Positions 27,354-37,800 of a stretch of 64,000 bases of DNA are shown here, piece after piece. The position numbers were made by a program, and so were the translations under genes. Under the pieces are notes generated by a model. The model was not told the origin of the DNA, did no database searches, and saw only the letters and a list, made by a program, of their open reading frames with translations. The stretch lies in contig CAXXGA010000002.1 of NCBI GenBank assembly GCA_963678585.2, positions 372,001 to 436,000 of the forward strand, read 5' to 3'. Each line of letters starts with the position of its first letter. Positions within the stretch are counted from its first letter, which is position 1. The stretch is from Breoghania sp963678585 (GTDB lineage: Bacteria; Pseudomonadota; Alphaproteobacteria; Rhizobiales; Stappiaceae).

Positions 27354-28262
27354 TCAGGCTTGCGGCACGGTCTCCTCGACAAGACGCGTCACGACGGGTT
27401 TCAGGCTGTCGCGCCAGTGGGGCAGGGTGAGCGAGAAGGCATCTTCCAGCTTTCCGCAGTCGAGCCGCGAATTGGCCGGTCGCTGCGCAGGCGTCGGATA
27501 TTGCGCCGTGGCGATGGGCTCCACCGGAATGCCCGGTCCCGCGACGGTTTTCGAGATGTCGAAGATGGTGCGGGCAAATCCGCACCATGTGGTCTCGCCC
27601 GCTCCCGCCAGATGATAGACGCCCGCGCGACCCTTCATGCCCTCATGGCCGATGGCGCGCGCAACCGCGATCAGCGCATCGGCAATGTCGAAGGCGGACG
27701 TCGGCGAGCCGATCTGGTCGTCCACCACGGTGAGACGATCCTTGGTCGCGGCCAGGCGCAGCATGGTCTTCACGAAATTGCCGCCAAAGGGGCTGTAGAC
27801 CCACGCGGTGCGGAAGATCAGCGCCTGCGGATGGGCGGCGATGACCTCTTCCTCGCCTGCAAGCTTGGACGCGCCATAAACGCCGAGCGGGCCGGTCGGG
27901 TCCGTTTCCACGTAAGGGGCGGGCTTTGCGCCGTCATAGACGTAATCGGTGGAGATATGGAGGAAGGGAAGGCTGAGCGCCCGCACGGCCTCCGCCAGCC
28001 GCCCCGCGCCGCGCGCGTTGACCGCGAAGGCTTCCTCGCGCCGCTCTTCCGCCTTGTCGACGGCGGTGTAGGCGGCGGCGTTGATGACGGCGGTTGGCTG
28101 GAAGGCGTGGGCGGCCTCCGGCAGATCGGTGAAGGAGGCGAGATCGAACGTCTCGCGTCCCAGCGCCAGCAGCGCTACGCCGCGCGCGGCGGCGCGCTCG
28201 GTGAGCGCCTGCGCCACCTGTCCGCAACGCCCGATTACCAGAAGCCGGGGGCTCGTGCTCAT
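27354..28262 (-). CDS. rfbD: dTDP-4-dehydrorhamnose reductase
   Basis: A 302-residue reductase, the last step of dTDP-L-rhamnose synthesis. It has VIGRCGQVAQALTERA at the N-terminus, which is the NADPH-binding loop with Arg in place of the usual first GxxG glycine. VINAAAYTAVDKAE, HISTDYVYDG and YGASKLAGEE (the YxxxK catalytic pair) follow. The start ATG 28262 overlaps the rfbB stop as ATGA. It is the last gene of a six-gene minus-strand operon. Confidence 0.95.
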   Translation of the reverse strand: MSTSPRLLVIGRCGQVAQALTERAAARGVALLALGRETFDLASFTDLPEAAHAFQPTAVINAAAYTAVDKAEERREEAFAVNARGAGRLAEAVRALSLPFLHISTDYVYDGAKPAPYVETDPTGPLGVYGASKLAGEEEVIAAHPQALIFRTAWVYSPFGGNFVKTMLRLAATKDRLTVVDDQIGSPTSAFDIADALIAVARAIGHEGMKGRAGVYHLAGAGETTWCGFARTIFDISKTVAGPGIPVEPIATAQYPTPAQRPANSRLDCGKLEDAFSLTLPHWRDSLKPVVTRLVEETVPQA

Positions 28263-29338
28263 GCCTTCAACAATCCCAGTCGTTCGCCGCCATAGGTCTT
28301 CTCCCGCAAGGGCTGCCACCACGCTTCGTTGTCGAGATACCAGCGCACGGTCTTCTCAAGGCCGGTCTCGAAGGTTTCGTCGGCCCGCCAGCCAAGCTCG
28401 TCTTCAAGCCGCGTGGCGTCGATGGCGTAGCGCGCGTCATGACCGGGCCGGTCGGCAACGAAGGCGATCAGGTCTTCATGGGGGTAGTTCTTCGGTGCGA
28501 GCCGGTCCAACGTTTCGCAGATCCGTTTGACCACATCGAGATTGGTGCGCTCGTTGCGCCCGCCCACATTGTATTTCTCGCCGAGCCGCCCCCGGGTCAG
28601 GATGGTGTGAAGGGCGCGGGCGTGATCCTCCACATAGAGCCAGTCGCGGATATTCGCGCCCGTGCCATAGACGGGAAGCGGCTTTCCCTCCAGCGCGTTC
28701 AGGATCACCAGCGGAATGAGTTTTTCCGGAAAATGGTAGGGCCCGTAATTGTTGGAGCAGTTGGAGATCACCACCGGCAGCCCGTAGGTGCGGTGCCAGG
28801 CGGTCGCCAGATGATCGGACGCCGCCTTGGAGGCCGAATAGGGCGAGGAGGGATCGTAGGCCGTCTCCTCGGAAAAAAGCCCGTCCTCGCCCAGCGAGCC
28901 GTAGACCTCATCGGTTGAGACATGGAGAAAGCGGAAGGCGTCGGCTTGCGAACCCGGCAGGCTGTCGCGGTAGCTGCGCGCCGCCTCCAGCAGGCGGAAG
29001 GTGCCGGTGATGTTGGTGTCGATGAAATCGGCCGCGCCCGTGATGGAGCGGTCCACATGGCTTTCGGCTGCCAGATGCATCACCGCGTCGGGGCGATGGG
29101 TCGCGAAGATCCGCTTCAGCGCCGCGCCGTCGCAGATATCGGCTTTCTCGAACGTGTAGAGCGGGTTGTCCTCGATGGGCGCGAGGGAGGCGAGATTGGC
29201 GGCGTAGGTGAGCTTGTCGACATTCACCGCCTTGAGGCCGAGATCGCCCACCAGATGGCGGCAGACGGCCGAGCCGATGAACCCGGCCCCGCCGGTCACG
29301 AGCACGGTTTTCACGTCATGGGTCAGGGAGCTTTGCAA
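28259..29338 (-). CDS. rfbB: dTDP-glucose 4,6-dehydratase
   Basis: A 359-residue short-chain dehydrogenase-type dehydratase that makes dTDP-4-keto-6-deoxyglucose. The NAD loop VLVTGGAGFIGSAVCRHL, MHLAAESHVDRSI, HVSTDEVYGSLG and YSASKAASDHL are all present. The start is a judgement. TTG 29338, with CGGAG about 8 bases upstream, gives the normal length. A TTG at 29392 overlaps the rfbC stop and would add 18 residues. Codons continue without a break from rfbC. The enzyme acts second in the pathway after RfbA. Confidence 0.94.
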   Translation of the reverse strand: MQSSLTHDVKTVLVTGGAGFIGSAVCRHLVGDLGLKAVNVDKLTYAANLASLAPIEDNPLYTFEKADICDGAALKRIFATHRPDAVMHLAAESHVDRSITGAADFIDTNITGTFRLLEAARSYRDSLPGSQADAFRFLHVSTDEVYGSLGEDGLFSEETAYDPSSPYSASKAASDHLATAWHRTYGLPVVISNCSNNYGPYHFPEKLIPLVILNALEGKPLPVYGTGANIRDWLYVEDHARALHTILTRGRLGEKYNVGGRNERTNLDVVKRICETLDRLAPKNYPHEDLIAFVADRPGHDARYAIDATRLEDELGWRADETFETGLEKTVRWYLDNEAWWQPLREKTYGGERLGLLKA

Positions 29339-29388
29339 TGCGTCGTCTCCGTCCGGTTTGAAAAGGATTTTGAAAAATCGGTCATGCG

Positions 29389-29952
29389 TCAATCGTCATA
29401 ATGAAAATAGATCGGCAGGTCCTTCAGGCGCGGGTGCCCGCGGTCCTTGTCGGACAGGATGGCGTCTTCCAATGATACGGGCCAGTCGATGCCGAGATCG
29501 GGGTCGTCGAAAGCGAGCCCGAAATCGCACTCAGGGGCGTAATAGCCGCTGACCTTGTAAAGAAATTCGACATCCTCGCTGAGTGTGCAGAACGCATGGG
29601 CGAAGCCCGGCGGCACCCAGAACTGACGCCAGTTTTCCGCGCTCAGTTCCACCGCCAGATGCTCGCCGAAAGTGGGCGAGCCGTGGCGGATATCGACGAT
29701 CACGTCGAGCGCCACCCCGCGCGTCACCCGCACGAGTTTGCCCTGCGCATGGGGCGGGCTCTGGAAATGCAGACCCCGGATGACCCCGCGCGCAGCGGAA
29801 AAAGAATGATTGTCCTGAACGAAATCGGCCGTGATGCCCGCCTCGGCGAAACGGGCCTTGTTATAGACTTCTGAAAAAAAGCCGCGCTTGTCGCCATGGC
29901 GCACCGGCGACAAAAGTTTCGGCCCCTCGATATGAAATGTCTCCACCTCCAC
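29389..29952 (-). CDS. rfbC: dTDP-4-dehydrorhamnose 3,5-epimerase
   Basis: A 187-residue cupin epimerase, the third step of dTDP-L-rhamnose synthesis. Recognisable blocks are DKRGFFSEVYNKARF, DNHSFSAARGVIRGLHFQ (with the catalytic His), KLVRVTRGVALDVIVDIR and FWVPPGFAHAFCTLSED. Length is standard. It lies between rfbA and rfbB in the operon, with a 59-base gap from rfbA that contains a small hairpin (29986-30007). Confidence 0.95.
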   Translation of the reverse strand: MEVETFHIEGPKLLSPVRHGDKRGFFSEVYNKARFAEAGITADFVQDNHSFSAARGVIRGLHFQSPPHAQGKLVRVTRGVALDVIVDIRHGSPTFGEHLAVELSAENWRQFWVPPGFAHAFCTLSEDVEFLYKVSGYYAPECDFGLAFDDPDLGIDWPVSLEDAILSDKDRGHPRLKDLPIYFHYDD

Positions 29953-30011
29953 GCCCGATGTCTCCTCCTACGTTTCCAATCGTCAAGGCCCGCAAAATGC
30001 CGGGCCTGTTG

Positions 30012-30902
30012 TTACAGGCCGGTGTCGGTCGTCGGGAAGTCCTGCTCCACGACGGTGCTCAGATATTCGCCGTAACTGTTGTTGTAGCGCGCGGCGAGCC
30101 GAAGGACATGCTCCTTCCCGATAAAGCCGAGCCGCCAGGCGATTTCTTCCGGGCAGGCGATCTTGTAGCCCTGGCGGAATTCCACCGTCTGGACGTAGTT
30201 GGCGGCCGCCAGCAGGCTGTCCACCGTGCCGGTGTCGAGCCATGCGGTGCCGCGCTGAAGCCGCACGACCTTGAGATCGCCACGCTTCATGTAGACCTCG
30301 TTGACGGAGGTGATCTCCAGTTCGCCGCGCGCCGAGGGCTTCACGTTGCGCGCGATCTCCACCACGTCGGCATCGTAGAAATAGAGCCCGGTGACCGCGA
30401 GGTTCGATTTCGGGTGCTGCGGCTTCTCCTCGATCGAGACCGCGCGTCCGGCCTCGTCCATTTCCACCACGCCGAAGGCGCGCGGATTCACGACCGGATA
30501 CGCGAAGACCGCGGCCCCGTGATCAAGCCGCGCCGCTTGTTGCAGCACCTGCGTGAAGCCGGCGGCATGGAAGATGTTGTCGCCCAGCGCCAGCGCGCAA
30601 GGGTGACCGTCGATGAATGTCTCGCCGATCAGGAAGGCCTGCGCGAGCCCGTCCGGCTCCGGCTGTTCGGCATATTCGATGGAGATGCCCCAGTCGCTGC
30701 CGTCGCCCAGCAATTCGCGATAGGACGCCAGCGAGTGCGGCGAGGTGATGATCAGCACCTCGCGAATGCCCGCCAGCATCAGCGTGGACAGCGGATAATA
30801 GATCATCGGCTTGTCATAGACGGGCAGCAGCTGCTTGGAGATCGTCTGCGTGACCGGGTGCAGCCGTGTGCCCAGCCCGCCAGCCAGAATGATGCCTTTC
30901 AT
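30012..30902 (-). CDS. rfbA: Glucose-1-phosphate thymidylyltransferase
   Basis: A 296-residue nucleotidyltransferase that opens the dTDP-L-rhamnose pathway from glucose-1-phosphate and dTTP. The start is MKGIILAGGLGTRLHPVT; KQLLPVYDKPMIYYPLST, CALALGDNIFH and SIEEKPQHPKSN follow. ATG 30902 is chosen because it is the usual N-terminus and leaves an 11-base gap to the upstream sulfotransferase gene; an ATG 33 bases upstream would overlap that gene. Confidence 0.96.
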   Translation of the reverse strand: MKGIILAGGLGTRLHPVTQTISKQLLPVYDKPMIYYPLSTLMLAGIREVLIITSPHSLASYRELLGDGSDWGISIEYAEQPEPDGLAQAFLIGETFIDGHPCALALGDNIFHAAGFTQVLQQAARLDHGAAVFAYPVVNPRAFGVVEMDEAGRAVSIEEKPQHPKSNLAVTGLYFYDADVVEIARNVKPSARGELEITSVNEVYMKRGDLKVVRLQRGTAWLDTGTVDSLLAAANYVQTVEFRQGYKIACPEEIAWRLGFIGKEHVLRLAARYNNSYGEYLSTVVEQDFPTTDTGL

Positions 30903-30913
30903 GCGCGAACCTG

Positions 30914-31885
30914 TCACCAGAGGGAAGGGAGCCATGACGCCTTTCTCCTGTGGCTTGAGTTTTTGGAGAGGTAGCCTCGAACGAATTCAACGTCGGACGT
31001 ATCGAACTCGCTCAAAAGGCGTTCCAGAATGGGGTCGAACACCCCCTCGATCTTGCTCGTCATGCCCTCGTCCAGAATATCCCAGGACGTTCCGGACTTC
31101 TTCTTGCCCATATGCGTGAGGATCAGCTTGCGCAGGCTTCCCTTGGTTTGACCGTCGAGATCGCTCTTGTTGATGTTGCGCAGAAGCTCGATTGCTTTGG
31201 GCGATGGCGACGGATTGATCTGTCGACTATTCTGGTAATAGTCGGAATTCCTGTAACGCTTGATGCCGCAAAGCCTGAGCAGGTTGGCGAAGATCTCGTC
31301 TTGCGCGGTCATCTGTTCGTAGCTGCGCAGCGCGAATTGCGTCTCCGGCCCAAGTGCGCGCCAGCCCGACAGGATCGCCGTGTAGTCGAGGGGTTGCACG
31401 CGGACCCCGGTCCTCCATTCGAACCACTCTTCCAGACTGCGGGCCTCGCCTCCCTTGATCGCCTGGATATAGGACGAGGGAACCCAGTTGCGCGGATCGC
31501 GAAGAACGCCATAGATCGTGACCTGTGCGCCGGTCACCGCCTGCTTCCAGTGGTCGTAGAAAGCCGGAGAGAAGTCCCCCCACAGATATTCGGAACTGAG
31601 GATCAGCGTCTCGGCCTTCATGGCCTCCGCCTCCCGGCGCGCGGCCGCCACATAGGTGTGAAACTGTTCCTCCCGCGCCTGCGGGGTGTCCGGCAGGGCG
31701 TCGCTGTGCAGCCTGTGGGCGGAAGGGTGCAGGGCCGCGGCGATCAGGTGATGTGCGCCGGAAACGATGCCGACATCGGGATAGCAGATGCCCTTGGAAC
31801 GCAAGACGCGCATGTTTTGATACAGAAAGTCCTGGAGCGCCGAGGATCCCGTTTTCGTAGCGCCGATGTGAAGAATGACTTTCAT
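30914..31885 (-). CDS. Sulfotransferase-like protein
   Basis: A 323-residue protein with the PAPS 5'-phosphosulfate motif HIGATKTGSSALQDFLYQN at the very N-terminus, the same subfamily as the sulfotransferase half at 9696 and the protein at 45110. LILSSEYLWGDFSP and YGVLRDPRNWVPSSY match the 3'-phosphate-binding region (Arg-Asp-Pro). No membrane segment. Its place inside the dTDP-rhamnose operon suggests that it sulfates a rhamnose-containing glycan (inference). The C-terminal tail is basic (SSHRRKASWLPSLW). Confidence 0.8.
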   Translation of the reverse strand: MKVILHIGATKTGSSALQDFLYQNMRVLRSKGICYPDVGIVSGAHHLIAAALHPSAHRLHSDALPDTPQAREEQFHTYVAAARREAEAMKAETLILSSEYLWGDFSPAFYDHWKQAVTGAQVTIYGVLRDPRNWVPSSYIQAIKGGEARSLEEWFEWRTGVRVQPLDYTAILSGWRALGPETQFALRSYEQMTAQDEIFANLLRLCGIKRYRNSDYYQNSRQINPSPSPKAIELLRNINKSDLDGQTKGSLRKLILTHMGKKKSGTSWDILDEGMTSKIEGVFDPILERLLSEFDTSDVEFVRGYLSKNSSHRRKASWLPSLW

Positions 31886-31954
31886 TGAGTGCGCCTGCGC
31901 CTTGGAAAAATCTGAACTGTATTGCGAACGAACTGATTTGGGAAAACAACCTGC

Positions 31955-34510
31955 CTATGTGGCCGGGTCCGTCCCGGCAAGTCTGGTCAAAGCCTCGACA
32001 ATGGTACCTGTATGTTCCGCTTCGGCAAGCGGAAGCAGAAGGGCGTGCGGATATGTTTTCAGCCGTTCCGCGGGCGCCCCGACATCGAAGGCGACGATCG
32101 GCATGTCGAGCGCCATCAGTTCCGCCGTCACGTAGGAATAGGTTTCCGGCCAGATGGAAGGGAACAGGCAGACATTGATGCCGTGGGCTTCCAGAATGTC
32201 CGGCAGATGTTCCGCCTCGTAGCGACCGGTGATGGTCAGGTTGCGCAGGCTCACGGGGTTGTTCAGACCGCCGACGACCACGACGCGGGCCGTTGGCCGC
32301 TTCTTGAGAAGCTTTCGCGCCAGTGCCTCGACAACAAGCGCGCCCTTCTGGTGGCTGATGCCGCCCACCACCGCCACCCGCAACGCCGCCCGGTCGCCCG
32401 GTTTCGGCTTGTGGGGGAAGACGATGGAGGGGGCGTGCGGGCGGACATGAACCTGCGCGGCGCAGTCGGGATAGACGCGCAAGAGATGGTCGCGGCTGTC
32501 GTTGGAAAAGCAGGTCACTTCGTCAGCCGCGCCGATGAGCCGTCCCCACGTTTCGCGCCAGCTCCCGATGGTCGCCCCGGTCGGGTTGGCCGCAAACGCG
32601 TTTTGCGGAAGGCAGGAACGGCACGTCTCCTGCGATGGGAGCCCGCAAAAGCGTCCCTCGTTGTTCATCAGGGCATAGGATGGGCACAGCGGATAGAAAT
32701 CATGCAGTGCCATTGTCAGGCGCGCACCCGTCGCCGTTTGCAGTCTCGTCAGGCAATCCACGAGGGCGAGCGGATCGCGATGTCCGACGAGGTTGTTGAA
32801 ATAGATTTCCTGCGGCGCGATCACCTGCGAAAGGAGCATCTCCAGCTCATTGAGGGACGACAGGGTCACGTCGAAGCGGCTCTGTCTTATGAGCAGGCGG
32901 AGATTGAAGGGGGAGGGATCGCTCTCCGAGGCCTCGCGCTCGTGCAGCAGCAGCACGGGTTGCCCTCCCTGAAGGCGGCGCGCGATCATCTGGTCGCGAA
33001 ACTGGTTGGCTCCGCCGCCCCTGTCGTGATCGACGATCAGCACGGGCTTCTGCATGGCCTGCGCCGCGATGGTCAGGGCGGCGGCGGTTCGTGTCGGCAA
33101 CAACGGATCGGCAGCCATGAAGGCATGGACCTGGCTCTCATAGGCAGGATGGCGTTTGCGGATGATCGCCATGTGCTGCGTGTTGAGCCTGCGCCGGGTC
33201 TCGCTGTCGAAGGAGCCGCCATGCACATGCCGCACGAACAGGTTCTCAGCCATAATGTTGCGATAGCCTGCGGCTGCGGCACGAAGGCACCAGTCGTTTT
33301 CCTCGCCGTAGCCGAGCCCGAAGGCCTCCTCGTCGAATGAACCGATTTCCTGCCATACCGACTTTTTCATCGCCATGCAGAAGCCGACCCCGGTCGGCAG
33401 TTCCATGGGCGGCTGCGAAGGGGCGATGCGCTGAAACGCGGCATCGATCCGGGCGAGCGTAACGTCCGGCCATAACGGGCTGTCCACGCAGATGGTCGGA
33501 AAGCTGCATATGGTCGCCGCATTGGAAAACGGCGTGACGGAAGCGACGTCGGCGGCGGCGCGAAGCGGCTCGACGAGCCGTTGCAGCCAGCCCGGCGGCA
33601 CGACCGTGTCGCTGTTCAGGATGACGAAATCCGTCTCCGCGTGACGCGCGCCCTCGTTGACCGAGCGCACGAAGCCCCGGTTTTCGGCGTGCTCGATGAA
33701 GACGACATCGTCGAACGGCTCCAGAAGCTCGCGCAAGAGAGGGCGGACGCGTTCGTCGGGGCTGCAATCCTCGATCACGATGAGGCGATAGGGCCCTTCG
33801 GTATTGGCCTTCAGGCTCGTGAACAGCGGGCCAAGATGCTGGATGCCGTTATAGACCGGGACGATGATGTCGACCGGCTCGTCAAGCGTCGGGAAATCCT
33901 GCTTCGGCGCAAGCCGGGCAAGCACGTCGCGAAGCGGCGTCGCGGGCACCTTCGCTGCCGAGCGTGCCTCGAGCAGGCCGAGGATCTCGCGCCTGAAGCG
34001 GCGGAAGTCGCCACGCGCGATCCAGCGCGTCGCCATCCACACGTTGGAAGGCGTCGCCTCGCGCCACACCTCCATGGCCAGACGCGCAAGGTCGATGCGT
34101 GCGCCGCGGATGCGGGCGGTGACGGTCGTTATGCTGCCGTGCGTGCCATGAAGCACGAGGCGCAGCCGCCGCGGCGCGAACAGCGGCATCGGGCAGGTGG
34201 CGGAGAAGCCGGAGTGAAGCGCCTGAGACTTTCCGTAGATGTCCCGCACATCGGCCCGCGGCGCACCATGCTGGATTGCAATCGCACGGCTGTGGAGTTC
34301 GCGATCGCGGCCTTCGATGAAGGCTTCGATGGAGGCGATGTCCTCGTTTTCGAAAAAGGCCCAACCGGAAATGACGATCTTTGTGTCGGTTTTCTCGCAT
34401 TGATCGAGACAGTAGCGCAGTTGTTGGACGGTCCGAATTCTCATGTGCTTTAGGGGCATTCCCATCAATTGCGTCAAGATCGAACGAGAACCTGCCCGCT
34501 TGTGTTGCAC
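31955..34510 (-). CDS. Bifunctional glycosyltransferase (GT2-GT4) with N-terminal beta domain
   Basis: An 851-residue protein. Residues about 35-140 form an unassigned, probably beta-sandwich, domain (IVISGWAFFENEDIASIEAF and RRLRLVLHGTHGS). A GT2 domain follows at about 212-455 (VDIIVPVYNGIQHLGPLF, VIEDCSPDE, FVILNSDTVVPPGWL, GYGEENDWCLR). A GT4-type domain occupies about 489-851 (VDHDRGGGANQFRD, VVGGISHQKGALVV, FPSIWPETYSYVTAELMAL). The first gene of the operon. The start is uncertain: GTG 34510 is the longest; ATG 34468, 34462 and 34444 are in frame. It likely builds the backbone of a rhamnose-containing polysaccharide. Confidence 0.87.
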   Translation of the reverse strand: MQHKRAGSRSILTQLMGMPLKHMRIRTVQQLRYCLDQCEKTDTKIVISGWAFFENEDIASIEAFIEGRDRELHSRAIAIQHGAPRADVRDIYGKSQALHSGFSATCPMPLFAPRRLRLVLHGTHGSITTVTARIRGARIDLARLAMEVWREATPSNVWMATRWIARGDFRRFRREILGLLEARSAAKVPATPLRDVLARLAPKQDFPTLDEPVDIIVPVYNGIQHLGPLFTSLKANTEGPYRLIVIEDCSPDERVRPLLRELLEPFDDVVFIEHAENRGFVRSVNEGARHAETDFVILNSDTVVPPGWLQRLVEPLRAAADVASVTPFSNAATICSFPTICVDSPLWPDVTLARIDAAFQRIAPSQPPMELPTGVGFCMAMKKSVWQEIGSFDEEAFGLGYGEENDWCLRAAAAGYRNIMAENLFVRHVHGGSFDSETRRRLNTQHMAIIRKRHPAYESQVHAFMAADPLLPTRTAAALTIAAQAMQKPVLIVDHDRGGGANQFRDQMIARRLQGGQPVLLLHEREASESDPSPFNLRLLIRQSRFDVTLSSLNELEMLLSQVIAPQEIYFNNLVGHRDPLALVDCLTRLQTATGARLTMALHDFYPLCPSYALMNNEGRFCGLPSQETCRSCLPQNAFAANPTGATIGSWRETWGRLIGAADEVTCFSNDSRDHLLRVYPDCAAQVHVRPHAPSIVFPHKPKPGDRAALRVAVVGGISHQKGALVVEALARKLLKKRPTARVVVVGGLNNPVSLRNLTITGRYEAEHLPDILEAHGINVCLFPSIWPETYSYVTAELMALDMPIVAFDVGAPAERLKTYPHALLLPLAEAEHTGTIVEALTRLAGTDPAT

Positions 34511-34873
34511 TTGGTATCTTCTGCACCTGAAGCCTTTTTGGCCTTTTCATCCATTCGCTTCAAGCGTCCATCGTCGATCGTATCCGGAATGGCCCTCGCG
34601 GCGGGATCAGTAAAACACCGCGTTTCTTCCCGGCTATTTGCGCAAAACCGCGGTTGCAGGCGACCTGTGGGAAGCTTTTCGCAAAACTGCCGCCGTTCTT
34701 GCGCCGGGCCGACAGCCCTGTAGGATGTGGTGACATAACGTAAGAAAACCTGTGCGTGTAGAGGTCGGGCCTGTCAAGAAAGAGTTCGGTTGGAGGGAAT
34801 CGGGGGTCTGCGGATGTCCCGGCATGCGCCGCTGTCATGCCCGTTCAGATCGCGACCGCAATTGGAGGCAGTT
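34511..34873. other. Divergent promoter region between the rhamnose operon and the permease fusion
   Basis: About 360 bases between two divergent operons. It should hold both promoters, but no consensus pair can be assigned confidently. No gene recognised. Confidence 0.4.
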
Positions 34874-37800
34874 ATGGATCGCATCGTTGTCAGGCCGTTC
34901 GGAAAACGGTTCTTGCTGGCCCTGCTGCTGGTCGCGGTTCTTGCGGTCCAGTTCTGGACCCAGTCGCGCTACCCGGCGCTCAACGAAAAGGCCATGATGA
35001 GCGGCGCGATCCAGCTTGAGGATCCGTTGGGCTTCGAAGCGAAATTTCCGCTCTCGCCCGACGACACGATGGTGGAGCGGATCGCCAAATCCACCGGCAA
35101 CTGGATCAAGACCAACCAGCGTGGCATGACCTTCGGCATCCTGTTTGCCGCTGCCTTCCTCACGCTGCTCGGTTATGTGCGAAAGCGCGGTTTCCGCAAC
35201 GGGTTCTCCAACTCCGCCATGGGGCTGGTGATCGGGGCGCCGCTTGGCGTCTGCGTGAACTGCGCCGCGCCGATTGCGCGCGGGCTCTATTCAGGCGGGG
35301 CGCGGGCGGAATCGACGCTGTCCGCCATGATCGCCTCGCCCACGCTCAACATCGTCGTCCTGACGATGCTGTTCTCCATCTTTCCCTTCTACATGGCGGT
35401 CACCAAGATCGCGCTCTCGCTTGTGATGATCCTCATCGCCGTGCCGGTCATCTGCCGTTTCCTGCCGCCCGAACAGCTTCAGGCATCGGTTGAAAAGCGC
35501 GCCGCCAGCGCAAGGCCCGCCCCGCATACCAGCGCGATGGATCAGGAAAACATCGTCCGGGCGCTGCTCTATTTCGCCAGGGACTATGCGATGAACCTGT
35601 GGTTCATCCTCAAGACGACGCTGCCTTTGATGATCCTTGCGGGTTTCCTCGGCGCGCTGGTCGCGAGCCTAGTGCCTGCCACGCTGCTGGAAGGGGCGAG
35701 CTTCGGCCTGGTCGGTCTTGCGGCTGCGGCGGTCGTCGGCACCTTCCTGCCGCTGCCCATCGGGCTCGACGTGGTGGCCTCCGGCGCGCTGATGCAGGCG
35801 GGCCTCGCACCGGGCTACGTGATGGCACTGCTCTTCACGCTCGGCATCTTCTCCGTCTATTCCTTCTTCATCGTTGCCACCGCGATTTCCTGGCGTGCGG
35901 GATGGATGCTGGCGGCGGTGATCTGCGTGACCGGTATCATGGCCGGGCTTGGCGTGAGCCACTATCACAAGTGGCAGAGCGAGCGCGCCCTGGAGATGCT
36001 GCTCGGTTGGGAGGTCTCGCTGATCGGCTCCGCCCATGCGGGCGAGATGCCCGACTTCAAGGTGGTGGAGGCCGACGGCGCGACGGTCACATTGAAGAAA
36101 ACCGATTTCGCACCGCGCTCGGCCCCCGGAGAGAAGCCCTTCACCCGCAGGGAGGCCTGGCACTTCGGCATCGACAAGCCGACCGAGTTTTCCTTTGCCG
36201 ACATGTGGCCGCCTTTCTGGGAGGGCCGCTCCATCTCCGCGGGCGATTATGACGGCGACGGCAACCCCGATCTGGTCTTCGCCTCCACGGAAAAGGGGCT
36301 CTATTTCTACACCGGCGACGGCAAGGGCGGGTTTGAAGCGGCAACGCCCGATATCGGCAAGGTCGCGGATATGCCCGTCTTCAACGCGGTGCTGGTCGAT
36401 ATCGACAATGACGGCTGGCTGGATCTCTTCATCGTCACCTATCAGGAAGGCAACTATCTCGCGAAGAACCGTGAGGGCCGCTTCGATTTCGCGGGGCTTG
36501 AGACGGTTTCCAACCGCGAGACCGCGCTTTTGACCATGGCGGCGAGCTTCGGCGATATCGACCGCGACGGCGATCTGGATCTGGCGCTCGGCAACTGGGC
36601 GGCGGGCTGGTACCGCACGGTGCCCGGCGAGGAAGCGCGCAACGCGGTCCTGTTCAACGAGGGCGGCTCGCTTGCCGACGGCAGGCTGGTCGACCTGCCG
36701 GGCATGCCGGGCGAGACCCTGTCGATCCTGCTCACCGATTTCGACGTGGACGGCAATCAGGATCTGCTGGTCGGCAACGATTTCGAGATCCCGGACATGT
36801 TCTACAAGGGCGACGGCAAGGGCGGCTTTCACGAGATTGCGCGCGACGAGGGCCTGATCCCCATGACGACGACCACGACCATGGCGCTCAAGACCGCGGA
36901 TCTGCACAACACCGGCAAGCCCGCCATTTATGCCGCCCAGATCGCCGGGCGCTCCTCCGGCGTTTCCTCCAAGCTGAAAATGCGCTCGCTAGATTATTAT
37001 TGCGACGGCATCGAGCGTGAGGAAGAGGCCGCCATCTGCGAAAGGAACATGGCGATCAAGCGCTGGTACAAGTCCGGCCACAGCTTCGATCCGGGCTTTG
37101 CCGGAAAATGCGCCGAGCTTGAGGGGCGCTACCGGAGCGAATGCAAGGCCATGCTGGTGAAGGATCTGGCGATCCAGAACCGCGATCCCTCCATTTGCGG
37201 GCTTATCCCGCAGGACGCCAAGCGCGCCCGCCAGTTGTGCGAGATCCATTTCCGACCGGCGAAAAAGCCGGGCGAGGCGGAAATGGCGAAGACCATTCCG
37301 CAGATCCTGCGCCGCAACGTGCTGCTGGAGCCGAAGGACGGCGGCGGCTTCACCGAGACGGCGGAGGCGGTGGGGCTCGATGTCGGCGGCTGGAGCTGGG
37401 ACACCAAGATCGGCGACTTCGACAATGACGGCTGGCAGGACGTCTATATCGTCAACGGCACGTGTGTTCCCAACGAGGTGAGCCCGTCCAACCTGCTCTT
37501 CCGCAACAAGGGCGATGGCACCTTCGAGGAGGCGACGGATGAATTCGGGCTGGTCGACTATCTGATCACGGCCGCCGCCGTGCAGATCGATCTCGACGGC
37601 GACGGAGATCTCGATTTCATCACCGCACCGGTCAACGGGCCGGTCATGACCTTCATCAACAATTCCGCCACGGGCAATGCGATCGCCTTTGCCTTTCAGG
37701 ACCGCATAGGCAACCGCTTCGGCATCGGCAATCGCATCGAGGTCCGGGCCGGGGAGCGGACATGGTCGCGCGAGATCCAGCTCGGCGGCGGCTTCATGTC

